DNA of 64,000 nucleotides. It comes from an uncultured bacterium. GTDB taxonomy: Bacteria > Bacillota > Clostridia > Oscillospirales > Ruminococcaceae. Below, in pieces: positions 52,401 to 61,248 of the stretch. Both the position numbers and the translations under genes were made by a program. The notes beneath the pieces are model-generated. The model ran no database searches, was not told the DNA's origin, and saw only the letters and a program-made list of their open reading frames with translations. The stretch is taken from NCBI GenBank assembly GCA_905215965.1, contig CAJMSD010000004.1, positions 136,475 to 200,474 of the forward strand. Direction: 5' to 3'. Every line of letters begins with the position of its first letter. The stretch's first letter is position 1.

Positions 52401-53202
52401 TCATTTCAAGATTGGACATATTCTTTACTCTGAAACCGAATCCGTTGACAGTTGCGTCCTCGCCAATACCCTCGATAGTCATTCCTGCCGAGTATTTTCC
52501 GCCGCCGTCAACAGTAATATCGCCCTTATCCGTAACAGAGGGGTCTGTAACCGTGCCGATAATTCTTATACATACAGGTCTTGTCTCATAGCCTTTCTTG
52601 AGAGCGTTGAAGATATTCTGTATACCTGTGGTAGCTGTTGTTGCGCCCTTAGAGCTTGTAACAACGTCCATTGAAACGGTATCCTTTGTTGATTCGGTCA
52701 CATAAAGAACTACCGCATTTGATTTAAGAGTACCGTCGGCATTATATACGCCGCAAGCTCCGTTCTGACCGTTGAAGGCAAATCCCGTTCTGTCGAGAGC
52801 TGTCGAAGTTACCTTTACCTCCGAAGCCTTTGAGGTGTCGGCAGAACCGTTGATCACAGGAACTACCTTAAGTGTATGGCTTCCTGCCTTAAGACCTACC
52901 GCGTCTGCGCGGAAATAGCCCGAATACTGTCTGATGAGCATTGAATCGATCTGAGTGCCGTCGCAGTAAACATTGTAGCCCGTAGCGTTTGATACGGGTG
53001 CCCATTCGGCGTATGCGCCCTCGCCGTAGCCTGCGCTCTCAGTGAAAACAACGCTGCTTTCGGCTGCAAAGGCCGTAACGGAAGCGCCCTGCGAATAAGT
53101 AAAAGGAACATGGCTTAAAGTTCCTGCGGAAAAAGCCGAAGCCGTCATGACAACTGCTGCCGTCAACGAGGCTATGCGCTTTCTCATTTTAAGATTTCTC
53201 AT
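49411..53202 (-). CDS. Bifunctional PL1-PL9 pectate lyase with dockerin
   Basis: A secreted 1263-residue enzyme. Order: signal peptide (about 1-47), a short fibronectin-like domain (SAGYGEGAYAEWAPVSNATGY), then a PL1 beta-helix (about 150-550). The PL1 domain has Ca-site GDGALDCKKSTYITFSYNHF and catalytic Arg in DSRHPRVRYY near residue 367. A Thr linker follows, then a PL9 beta-helix (about 600-1010) with the Lys-containing ADGFAAKLTCG and SDDGWDLFAKTDTG blocks. A beta-sandwich module of about 110 residues (possible carbohydrate binder), a second Thr linker and a dockerin (DADGNGTVTIDD, DVYQRGDGISVND) end the protein. It should cut polygalacturonate by beta-elimination. ATG 53202 follows GGAGGG. 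The 203 bases upstream hold only AT-rich promoter sequence and the next gene's terminator. Confidence 0.92.
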   Translation of the reverse strand: MRNLKMRKRIASLTAAVVMTASAFSAGTLSHVPFTYSQGASVTAFAAESSVVFTESAGYGEGAYAEWAPVSNATGYNVYCDGTQIDSMLIRQYSGYFRADAVGLKAGSHTLKVVPVINGSADTSKASEVKVTSTALDRTGFAFNGQNGACGVYNADGTLKSNAVVLYVTESTKDTVSMDVVTSSKGATTATTGIQNIFNALKKGYETRPVCIRIIGTVTDPSVTDKGDITVDGGGKYSAGMTIEGIGEDATVNGFGFRVKNMSNLEMRNIGVMLVDSDEGDNISLQQGNDHVWVHNCDFFYGEAGGDSDQAKGDGALDCKKSTYITFSYNHFWDSGKCNLLGLSEGTTDDLYITYHHNWYDHSDSRHPRVRYYSAHVYNNYYDGNSKYGMGSTLGSSIFSENNYFRNCKYPMLTSMQGSDIATGAGTFSSEDGGVIKAYGNYMTGQKAFVPYSQNSTEYDAYVVSSKTENVPSSVKSKQGGNSYNNFDTSSVMYSYTADAASDVPSKVMANAGRLNGGDFSFTFTSSDDESYAVNTSLMSALRSYKTSVVAIGSGFKEDTGSVSTTTTTKAPVVTTVSTTKTPTVTTTTSAVIATTDVIYASPNGGGDGSSMSKPTDALSAINSVKAGGTVYLLDGTYNFSETILISDSNSGSSGKYKNVFAYPGAEVVWNFSGQGAADGSKRGIVLDGDYWHFKGFEIEKAADNGMLLSGNNNIIEMMIFNDNQDTGLQISRYNTSAASIADWPSNNYILNCTSKNNCDNESMENADGFAAKLTCGNGNVFDGCMAYNNSDDGWDLFAKTDTGSIGIVTLKNCIAFRNGFTEFGEGYGNCDGNGFKLGGSGVGSAHVLENCLAFENLNCGFTDNNNPLLGSLTNCTAYNNGVGGNGKPNLSCYRCTDTTTLFTNVMSYMNTSKVSSLGAAGIKVSNDKLVGKAVNTIYYNSKYYFASSETMTNGAKLGSVITPSDSDFINLSVPAMGTDFHKAWRNADGSPNPGGFAETPSNGAYSSVGYHMYDGSQIIQTTTTTNGGSTGSQTTTTTKGTDAPIVAGGYVHNFTLNGTASDFYTISGNLSTSKGSVSYAGLNLTQCLKMETATSINFNAPSAGKLTLVFVEPSATVKIDGTKYTSSGDGIISADLSAGSHTVAKADSANLFYMVYSPNGEVSTTTTTTATTTTTTTTTTTTSTTLPPTGVYGDADGNGTVTIDDVVLILCHCADPAAYPFTPEVINICDVYQRGDGISVNDAISVQKYLALITPSLPESTL

Positions 53203-53377
53203 TTAATTTCCCTCCAAAAAATAATATACGCTTGAGAACAAGTTTTGATATGTTTCATATTTGTTGTACTCATTATACCGCTCCGTTCACAAATTAGCAA
53301 TGATTAATAATACTTGATAACTGATTTTTTGTGCTTATGTTAAAATAAATCTGATTTCAAATAATCAGTAAAAATAA

Positions 53378-53400
53378 AAGGACGGTTTTTTTCCGTCCTT
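53378..53400 (-). terminator. Terminator of the ABC exporter operon
   Basis: AAGGACGG/CCGTCCTT (53378-53385 with 53393-53400) around a 7-base loop, followed on the minus strand by TTTATTTTT. Confidence 0.8.
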
Positions 53401-53405
53401 AATAT

Positions 53406-56400
53406 CTATTCAATTGCTTTCATCGAGCTTGCCATGTCAATGCTTTTTAGTTTGAAATAAAGCAGCGCATTCACCAGAACGGTAAACAATGCCGTGAGCA
53501 GTGCCGCAAAAACAAAGCAGTATACGGGTATATCGGGGCAAAACATCACAACGTCCACCTCTGCTGTCCTGACAACAAACTTCGTAAGGAAAATTCCCAG
53601 AAACAGTCCCAGAAGCATTCCCAGAACCGCCGAGACCGTATTTTCACGATAAACATAAGCTCCGACCTCTCCGTCATGAAAGCCGAGCACCTTTATAGTC
53701 GCCAGTTCGCGCATACGCTCGTTAATATTGATATTCGCAAGATTATACAGCACCACAAAGGCGAGTGCTCCCGAGGAAGCGATTATAACGTAGACTATCG
53801 CGTTAAGATTTTTTATCAGCTTTCTGAAATTCTCTCCCGCAAACTCCATAAAATTGACCGACATAACGCATTCGTTTTCCAGAATTTTCTCCGAGACAGC
53901 GTCATTATCCGCGCCGTCAGCTTTCGTGACGTACAATATGTTGAACTCGCAGTCTCCGAAAACCTTATCATAAAGCTGCGGAGTAAAATAAACATAGTTA
54001 TTGGAGTAGTTTTCCGTAACTGCCGAGATCTTCACCGTTTGCTCCGTGTCGGAAAAACTGATCTCGTCCCCTGCTTCCGCTCCGAGCAGCGACGCAAGCT
54101 TTTCATTTATAATTACTCCGTCGTCGCCGAGACTGTACGGTTCATGAGTTTTACGGTTTCGAAGAGTTATAAAATCCCCGATCTCGCCGCTTTCTTCCGG
54201 AACAATGGCAAACGCTTCAACATTAGCGCCGTCATGCTTTACCGTTACGCTTTTCTGCATTGCAAAAAGACTGTCCGCAATACTTTCGCATGAATCCGTG
54301 CTTTCCCTCAGAGCGTCAAGCTCCTCGCCGCTTTCAGCCGAAAACGTGCATATTGCGTCATAATTAAATATCTCGCCGAATTGAAGATCAACGATCGCCG
54401 AAATAGCGTGTCTCAATCCGAAGCCCGTAAGCATAAGAGCCGTACAGCCGCCTATTCCGATGACCGTCATAAGCACGCGGTTCTTATATCGGAAAATATT
54501 CCTTGCGGTAACTTTTATGTTAAAGCTGAGATGCTTCCAGATAAACGGTATCCGTTCAAGAAGAACGCGCTTTCCGTTTTTCGGCGGCTTGGGACGCATA
54601 AGCTGCGCAGGCTGACCGTTAAGCTCCCTGAAACAGGCAATGACCGACGAAGCTCCCGTACACAGAAGCGACGCTCCGATACAGCCTGCGGCATAATCCC
54701 ACCTGTATTCGCATATAACGTCGGGATAATCATACATAAGCGTATAGGCATTGAAAATAACTCTCGGGAACAGCTGAAATCCTACAGCCAGACCCAACAC
54801 GCTGCCGATAATGCTTGCGGATATGGCATAGATCAGGAACTGAGCCATTACAGAGCCGCTTCCATAGCCGAGAGCTTTAAGAGTTCCTATCTCGGTGCGC
54901 TGCTCCTCGACCATTCGCGTCATTGTATTGAAGCATACCAATGCCGCAACAAGTATGAAAAAGACAGGGAAAACGCGCGCTATGGAATCAACTCTGTCCG
55001 CGTCGTCTCCAAAGGAGGAATAGCCGCTGTTATCGTTTCTGTCAAGCATATACCACTTTATCGACGACGACATCTTTTCGAAATCCGCTTCCGATTCTTC
55101 AAGCTTTCTGCGGTTCTCGTCAAGCTCGGCTTTTGCGTTGTCAAGCTCGGTCTTAGCCGAGGAATTTTTACCGCTCATGCCGTTTTCGCTTTCCTCAAGA
55201 AGAAGCTTTGATTCCTCCAGCTGAGCCTCGCCCTCGTCAAGCTGAGTTTTTGTCTCCATAAGCTGAGAATATGTATCGTTCAAAGCCGACTGGGCATACT
55301 CCGCCTGAGAAAATCCGTAGTCTATCTCAGCCTTTGCGGAGCTGAGACGCGCGTCCTCCGTATTTATCGTTTCGCTTACATTTAAGAGAGTCTGATTCAG
55401 AATCTCGGCAAGCACCGCTTTCTGTTCCGCGTCGGCAGGAAGCTGCGCGTACTCGTAGGCGGCATCACTGACGGAAAGACCGTCCGTATCATAAATTTTA
55501 AGCTCCTCAACAGCCGAAGCAAGCGTTTCATCATTTTCATCGGCAGGCTCTTCCGAATATTTCTCAATAAAAGCGGAAAGCGAATTCATCTGCTGTCTCG
55601 ACTGTTCAAGGGCAGCCTTCGCATAAGAATATTCGGAGCTTCTGTTTTCAAGAACTCGCTTTGTCTCGCCGAGAGAAGCCGTCTCCGACGCATATTGCTG
55701 CAAGCCGTATTCATAGGCTTCCCTGCCGTCGGCAAGCTCCTTTTCCTTTGCTTCTATCTCAGCCTTAGCCTCGGCAATATCATTTTCGGCAGAAAGAAGC
55801 TTCGCGTTATATTCGTCAAGGGCAGCCTGATAATCCTTTTCTCCCTGTTCAAGCTCGGAAGCCGCCTTGTCAAGCTCCTCGCGCGTCTCAGCCAGTCTGT
55901 CGGCGTGGATATCGTCCATGTAAGCTTCGATCTCGCCCTTTTTAGCTTCCACAAAATCGGAATATTCGCTTTTGAAGGAGTCAAGCTCCTCCGCGCCGTT
56001 AAGAGTAACGCAGACCTCGGTGTAATACTCGGACAAAAACGCTTCCTGCGGAATTATAAGAAAGCTTTCGACCTTTCCGTTTCCTATTGTGGTAGTTCCG
56101 CGCTCAAAATCCACATAACGCACCCATGACACCTTGCCGACTACAGTAAAGTTCGTATATTTCAGAACATCCTCCGCAGGATCATCGCTGTCCTTTGTTT
56201 CAAGAGTTATTTTATCGCCGATAGAATATTCCTCGGGAGTAGACGTCTCGATAAGGCATTCGTTCGCGGCGGTCGGCATACGTCCCTCCTCTATAACGGG
56301 ACGGTTTATATATGACGGCGAAAGGTCGGAACGGGAATTTCCCAGCGAATACACTCTTACGATAGGGCTTGTGCCGTTCTCCATTTTAATGAACATATCG

Positions 56401-56672
56401 GAGGAATACCCTCCGGAAGCTCCTTTAACGCAGTCGAGAGCGGAAATTTTTTCGACCTCGTCATCGGAAAAACCAAAGGTGGAAACTATCCGCACGTCCA
56501 TCAGATTGCGTTCTTTATAATATGTATCGGCAGTTTTCTTCATATCGGGGCTTGTTACCTTAACTCCCGCAAAAAATCCGCAGCCTATGGCTATTATCGC
56601 CATGATCGCAAAAAATCTTCCCTTTGTCCTGCCGATGCGTCTGAGCGTATCTTTTATCAAAGCAGTTTTCAT
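53406..56672 (-). CDS. ABC transporter permease, FtsX/MacB type with long coiled coil
   Basis: 1088 residues. An N-terminal membrane helix (FFAIMAIIAIGCGFFAGV) precedes a MacB-like extracellular domain (to about 245). A long Glu/Ala/Lys/Ser coiled coil covers about 245-580, including repeated ELDEGEAQLEESK-type heptads. The first FtsX core (three helices near 600-715, with GTLKALGYGSGSVMAQF) is followed by a second extracellular domain and a second FtsX core (near 965-1075, with RMRELATIKVLGFHDGEVG). This is the two-core layout of large Firmicutes exporters of the BceB/YtrF kind. ATG 56672 follows AAGGTG. It pairs with the ATPase encoded just upstream. The substrate is unknown. Confidence 0.85.
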   Translation of the reverse strand: MKTALIKDTLRRIGRTKGRFFAIMAIIAIGCGFFAGVKVTSPDMKKTADTYYKERNLMDVRIVSTFGFSDDEVEKISALDCVKGASGGYSSDMFIKMENGTSPIVRVYSLGNSRSDLSPSYINRPVIEEGRMPTAANECLIETSTPEEYSIGDKITLETKDSDDPAEDVLKYTNFTVVGKVSWVRYVDFERGTTTIGNGKVESFLIIPQEAFLSEYYTEVCVTLNGAEELDSFKSEYSDFVEAKKGEIEAYMDDIHADRLAETREELDKAASELEQGEKDYQAALDEYNAKLLSAENDIAEAKAEIEAKEKELADGREAYEYGLQQYASETASLGETKRVLENRSSEYSYAKAALEQSRQQMNSLSAFIEKYSEEPADENDETLASAVEELKIYDTDGLSVSDAAYEYAQLPADAEQKAVLAEILNQTLLNVSETINTEDARLSSAKAEIDYGFSQAEYAQSALNDTYSQLMETKTQLDEGEAQLEESKLLLEESENGMSGKNSSAKTELDNAKAELDENRRKLEESEADFEKMSSSIKWYMLDRNDNSGYSSFGDDADRVDSIARVFPVFFILVAALVCFNTMTRMVEEQRTEIGTLKALGYGSGSVMAQFLIYAISASIIGSVLGLAVGFQLFPRVIFNAYTLMYDYPDVICEYRWDYAAGCIGASLLCTGASSVIACFRELNGQPAQLMRPKPPKNGKRVLLERIPFIWKHLSFNIKVTARNIFRYKNRVLMTVIGIGGCTALMLTGFGLRHAISAIVDLQFGEIFNYDAICTFSAESGEELDALRESTDSCESIADSLFAMQKSVTVKHDGANVEAFAIVPEESGEIGDFITLRNRKTHEPYSLGDDGVIINEKLASLLGAEAGDEISFSDTEQTVKISAVTENYSNNYVYFTPQLYDKVFGDCEFNILYVTKADGADNDAVSEKILENECVMSVNFMEFAGENFRKLIKNLNAIVYVIIASSGALAFVVLYNLANININERMRELATIKVLGFHDGEVGAYVYRENTVSAVLGMLLGLFLGIFLTKFVVRTAEVDVVMFCPDIPVYCFVFAALLTALFTVLVNALLYFKLKSIDMASSMKAIE

Positions 56673-56682
56673 AATGTGCACC

Positions 56683-57384
<702 letters not shown>

Positions 57385-57415
57385 ATTTATCAATCCTTTT
57401 ACTATAATACATTAA

Positions 57416-57488
57416 ATTATAGCATATAAATCGTAAAATAGCAATATTCGCACGAAAAATTACACGGAGCACGTTTTGTAGCACGAAA
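57416..57488 (-). promoter_or_regulatory. Promoter element B of the ABC exporter operon, shared with 11589-11661
   Basis: Minus strand: -35 TTGCTA (57444-57439), 17 bases, -10 TATAAT (57421-57416), plus about 45 upstream bases. It aligns to the element at 11589-11661 with 13 differences over 73 bases, mostly transitions. CGTGC occurs three times in this copy. A separate GC hairpin (GCGGGG/CCCCGC) lies just beyond, near 57495-57510. Confidence 0.7.
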
Positions 57489-57602
57489 TTGTCGGCGGGG
57501 ACTCCCCGCTATAACACATTCGCACAAAAAAGAAAATAGGAAAATAAAACTTTTGGTATAAATTACTGCGAACCGTCAATAATAAACACGCAGGAGAAAA
57601 AA

Positions 57603-57677
57603 ATGAATACAAGTTCTAAACTTCTGCCGGTACTGATACTTAACGCTGAAACGGATTCCGCACTCCGAATCAGCTAA
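57603..57677 (+). CDS. Possible 24-residue leader peptide
   Basis: ATG 57603 is preceded by CAGGAGAAAAAA, a good ribosome site. It encodes 24 residues (begins MNTSSKLLPVLILNAET) and ends 31 bases before the Asn/Gln-rich ORF. It has no known family. The ribosome site is the main support. It may be a leader or upstream ORF. Confidence 0.4.
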   Translation: MNTSSKLLPVLILNAETDSALRIS

Positions 57678-57708
57678 AGGTGCCGTGTGCGGAGAAAGGT
57701 GGATCATT

Positions 57709-57855
57709 ATGAGCAACCAGAATAATAATCAGAACAACAACCAGAATTCACAGAACAATAACAACAACCAGAATTCGCAGAACAACAATAACAACCAGAA
57801 CAAGAATAATCAGAACTCTCAGAATAAGAACAACAACAATAACTCAAACTTCTGA
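57709..57855 (+). CDS. 48-residue Asn/Gln-only low-complexity peptide
   Basis: ATG 57709 is preceded by AAAGGTGG at proper spacing, and a strong terminator follows. The peptide has 30 Asn, 9 Gln, 5 Ser, 2 Lys, one Met and one Phe: 81% Asn/Gln, in blocks of NNNQ, NNNNNQ and NSQ. It contains no hydrophobic residue except the first and last. No homologue is recognised; the composition is prion-like and recalls the Asn/Gln-rich small acid-soluble spore proteins, though without their motifs. Upstream, GTATA and CAATAATA with a 16-base spacer near 57557-57585 could be a forespore-sigma promoter. Function unknown. Confidence 0.6.
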   Translation: MSNQNNNQNNNQNSQNNNNNQNSQNNNNNQNKNNQNSQNKNNNNNSNF

Positions 57856-57891
57856 GAAACGCGCTAATGAAGAATTAAAGGAGCTTTTCCG

Positions 57892-57917
57892 CCCACAGCT
57901 TTGCTGTGGGTTTCTTC
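57892..57917 (+). terminator. Terminator after the Asn/Gln-rich ORF
   Basis: CCCACAGC/GCTGTGGG (57892-57899 with 57903-57910), loop TTT, then TTTCTTC. The stretch from here to the GH9 start (58115) has no gene and only AT-rich promoter-like sequence. Confidence 0.8.
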
Positions 57918-58114
57918 ATGTCCAAAAACGATTTCTCTGTAAAAACCGCCTTAAAATCGAAAAAAATTCGACTGTTTTGTAAACTTTCCGTGATATGCTT
58001 TACTTTTCCTCATAAATGTATTAAAGTAGTAATTATTGGCGTCCGAAAAATTTGGCAAGTTTTTCACATATACAAATTTGCTTCGGACTTATCTTAATCA
58101 CGGAGGATATTTTT

Positions 58115-60916
58115 ATGAAAAAATATAAAAGCTTTAAATACAAAGCCGTCTCTGCCGTTTCGGCAGCAGTGATAGCTTCGTCTGCCGTTGCGCCTGCCGT
58201 TATCGGAGTTATCCCGATGTTTGCCAATGCAGGCGAGCAGCTCGGACAGACCGATTTTGACGAGGGCGTTGGACTTCCCTGGCACGTCTGCGAATCGGCT
58301 CCCGGAGAAATGGACTTTCTCATCGACAACGGTGTTTACCAGATCACTATCGTTAATCCCGGCGGAGCTTCACAGGGCGGCGAGGACAGATGGGACTGTC
58401 AGTTCCGCCACAGAGGTCTCAAAATAGTAAGCGGTCATCAATATAAGGTCTCCTATGAGATAACTGCGTCAAACAGCGGTAAATACTACACGAAAATCGG
58501 AAATCTTGACGGCGATGTCGAAATATGGCACAATATGTCCACAAACGAAGGCGACTTCGGCAATAACTGGGATCCTATCCCGATAAACGCAAACGAAACA
58601 AAAAAGGTCGAGCTTACATTTACGGCAAGTCAGTCCCTTGAGGTCGCGGAGTGGGCGTTCCACCTCGGCGGAGACGGTCAGTATACTCCCGGAGGCTGCT
58701 TCCCTGCCGGAACTGTCATAACCTTTGACAATATGTCGCTCATAGACCTCACCGGAGACGAAAACGACTATCCCGAACAGGAAAAGTGGCAGCGCGCGGA
58801 CATTCTTACAAATCAGGTAGGATATTTTACCGACCGCGCCAAAAAAGCTACTCTTCTCTGCGATGATAAGGACGGAATAGACTTTGAGATAAAGGATTCT
58901 TCGGGAAATTCTGTCTACTCGGGCAAAAGCGAGTATTTCGGCTACGATGAGGATTCGGACGATACCGTTCACGTAATTGATTTCTCGGACTTCAACGATG
59001 AGGGAACGTTCTTCATTGAAGCGGAAAACGGTGCGAAAAGCCGCGAATTCACCATCGGCGGCTCGGATATATATTCAAGTATGCTTTACGACGCTCTCAA
59101 TTACTTCTACCAGAACAGAAGCGGCATCGAAATTGAAAGCCAATACATAACCTCCGGCGACCCTCAGACCCTCGCCCGTGCGGCAGGACATACCTCCGAC
59201 GTTGCCACTATCGAGCAGACATGGGGATATTCCGGCTCAAGCGGCACGGTAGACGTGACAGGCGGCTGGTACGATGCGGGCGACCACGGAAAATATGTGG
59301 TAAACGGCGGATTCTCGCTCTGGATGATGCAGAATCAGTACGAGACCGCAAAAAAATTCGGCTTTGACGACGTTTATGCCGACGGAACAATGTGTATTCC
59401 CGAAAACGGAAACGGTATGCCCGATCTTCTTGACGAGGCGCGCTGGCAAATGGAATGGATGCTGAAAATGATCGTCGATAACGGCGAATACAAGGACATG
59501 GTCTATCACAAGGCTCACGATATTAAGTGGACTGCCCTCGGAATCGCTCCTGCCGACGACGAAATGGAGCGTATCATAAAGCCTCCTACGACTGCCGCTA
59601 CGCTGAATCTTGCTGCTTGTGCGGCTCAGGCTGCGCGTGTATGGAAGGGCATAGACGACGATTTTGCCGATACCTGCCTTAAAGCTGCGGAAAGCTGCTA
59701 TGCTGCCGCGAAAAAGCACCCGGATATGTACGCTCTTCTCGATGAATCTATAGGCGGAGGAGCATACGGCGATACCGACGCGACCGACGAGTTCTACTGG
59801 GCTGCCTGCGAGCTTTACATAACTACGGGCAACAAGGATTACTACAGCGACGCGGAAAATTCAAAGTTCTTCCTTGAAATGCCGACAACTCTCAGCGGCG
59901 GCGAAAGCGTGGATACGGTCGGAAGCTTCGACTGGGGAAATGTTGCGGCTCTGGGTACGTTCAGCTTCGCGCTCAACGAGGACGCGGTCGGAAACGATGA
60001 TTTCGGCAAGGCAAAGGAAAATATCCTCAGCGCTTCCGATCATTATATAGATATCGAAAACGGCCAGGGTTACGGACTTCCCTACGGTCAGAGCACTCTT
60101 GCCTACAACGATCCCGACAAGGGATATCTCTGGGGTTCGAACTCGTTCGTTGCCGATAATTCCATAGTTATGGCTTACGCTTATCTGCTGTCGGGCGATG
60201 ATAAATACATCAACGGAGCTATTTCGGGAATCGATTATCTTCTCGGCAGAAACGCCGTTGACTACTCCTATGTCACAGGCTACGGAACTCACGCTTACGA
60301 AAATCCGCATCACAGATACTGGTCGAATCAGATAGACGAGGAATTCCCGAAAGCTCCCTGCGGAGTTCTTTCGGGCGGACCAAATTCGGGAATGCAGGAT
60401 CCTTGGGTACAGGGCTCGGGCTGGAAAAAGGGAGAGATAGCTCCACAGAAATGTTATCTCGATCATATCGAAGCGTGGTCGGTAAACGAGTGTACTATCA
60501 ACTGGAACGCTTCTCTGGCATGGCTCGCGTCATTTGTCGCCGAGGAGAACGGCGGTATTGTACCGAACAGCACGGGAGCTTCGGCAGGCATCTCCAACGA
60601 CGGCGGAAGCGGAGAATCTAATGATTCAAGCGTTAATGATGAATCAAGCGTGAAAGGCAGCGAAAAGAACGATTCAAAATCAGATTCGAAAAGCAATTCT
60701 GACTCCAAAAAGAATGATTCCGACAATAAGTCCGATAATAACAGCAAGGATACGGATAAAAGCTCGAATATCGGTGTTATCGCACTGATAGCGGCAGCAA
60801 TTTTAGCGGCTATCATTTCAACCGAGGTATTCGTGTTCAAGGTGTTAAAGCTGAAAAAGGAATCTGCTCCCGGATCGCCCTCAAATAAAGATAAAACCGA
60901 TAAGGACAATAACTGA
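58115..60916 (+). CDS. GH9 cellulase, membrane-anchored
   Basis: 933 residues. Signal peptide (about 1-38), an N-terminal CBM4/9-like beta-sandwich (about 40-205), and a CelD-type Ig-like domain (ADILTNQVGYFTDRAKKATLL, about 228-315). The GH9 catalytic domain spans about 320-820: WYDAGDHGKYV near residue 385 with the base Asp, ENPHHRYW near 733, and acid Glu in SVNECTINWNASL near 791. A Ser/Asn/Asp/Lys linker (about 825-883) leads to a membrane helix at 884-908 and a basic tail. There is no dockerin, so the enzyme is tied to the cell itself and not to a scaffold. ATG 58115 follows CGGAGGAT. It would attack cellulose at the cell surface. Confidence 0.93.
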   Translation: MKKYKSFKYKAVSAVSAAVIASSAVAPAVIGVIPMFANAGEQLGQTDFDEGVGLPWHVCESAPGEMDFLIDNGVYQITIVNPGGASQGGEDRWDCQFRHRGLKIVSGHQYKVSYEITASNSGKYYTKIGNLDGDVEIWHNMSTNEGDFGNNWDPIPINANETKKVELTFTASQSLEVAEWAFHLGGDGQYTPGGCFPAGTVITFDNMSLIDLTGDENDYPEQEKWQRADILTNQVGYFTDRAKKATLLCDDKDGIDFEIKDSSGNSVYSGKSEYFGYDEDSDDTVHVIDFSDFNDEGTFFIEAENGAKSREFTIGGSDIYSSMLYDALNYFYQNRSGIEIESQYITSGDPQTLARAAGHTSDVATIEQTWGYSGSSGTVDVTGGWYDAGDHGKYVVNGGFSLWMMQNQYETAKKFGFDDVYADGTMCIPENGNGMPDLLDEARWQMEWMLKMIVDNGEYKDMVYHKAHDIKWTALGIAPADDEMERIIKPPTTAATLNLAACAAQAARVWKGIDDDFADTCLKAAESCYAAAKKHPDMYALLDESIGGGAYGDTDATDEFYWAACELYITTGNKDYYSDAENSKFFLEMPTTLSGGESVDTVGSFDWGNVAALGTFSFALNEDAVGNDDFGKAKENILSASDHYIDIENGQGYGLPYGQSTLAYNDPDKGYLWGSNSFVADNSIVMAYAYLLSGDDKYINGAISGIDYLLGRNAVDYSYVTGYGTHAYENPHHRYWSNQIDEEFPKAPCGVLSGGPNSGMQDPWVQGSGWKKGEIAPQKCYLDHIEAWSVNECTINWNASLAWLASFVAEENGGIVPNSTGASAGISNDGGSGESNDSSVNDESSVKGSEKNDSKSDSKSNSDSKKNDSDNKSDNNSKDTDKSSNIGVIALIAAAILAAIISTEVFVFKVLKLKKESAPGSPSNKDKTDKDNN

Positions 60917-60933
60917 GCCGCTGAGCAAAAAAA

Positions 60934-61191
60934 TAACTGGTCTGCTATAAAGTAGACCCGATTTATTTATCATGAGCTGCTCGCTAAGCGGTGGTGAGCG
61001 ACCACAGCGCACGTCCCCCAACGGTCGCCCGTCCCCTCTGTCACTTCGTGACATCTCCCCACACTGTGGGGAGTCACCCACCTGACCAAAGTTCTCAATA
61101 ATATATAATAAGTCTTTAGAAAAAACTACGTGCAAAAAAATATCGGACCTACTAAAAAGCAGACCCGATACGTTCGCCGAGAACACTCGGC
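60934..61191. repeat. Cluster of short palindromic repeats
   Basis: Two related hairpin units, 60937-60959 and 61141-61170, share ends such as AGACCCGAT. Between and after them are perfect hairpins: GTCAC/GTGAC (61040-61052), CTCCCCACA/TGTGGGGAG (61055-61073) and GCCGAG/CTCGGC (61176-61191). There is no ORF. This fills most of the 332-base gap between GH9 and the PHP-ATPase gene. Confidence 0.65.
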
Positions 61192-61248
61192 TGTGTTGCG
61201 ACTATAAAATAGATGAATAATACATCTAAAAGATAGAAACAAAAAATG

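Noticed and set aside
57709..57855. AAC/CAG-rich tract as a non-coding microsatellite
   Set aside because: The units are irregular at DNA level and synonymous codons are mixed (AAC/AAT, TCA/TCG/TCT), with start, ribosome site and stop all present, which favours coding.
57906..58097. 63-codon frame before GH9
   Set aside because: It starts inside a terminator hairpin, has no ribosome site and crosses the GH9 promoter region.
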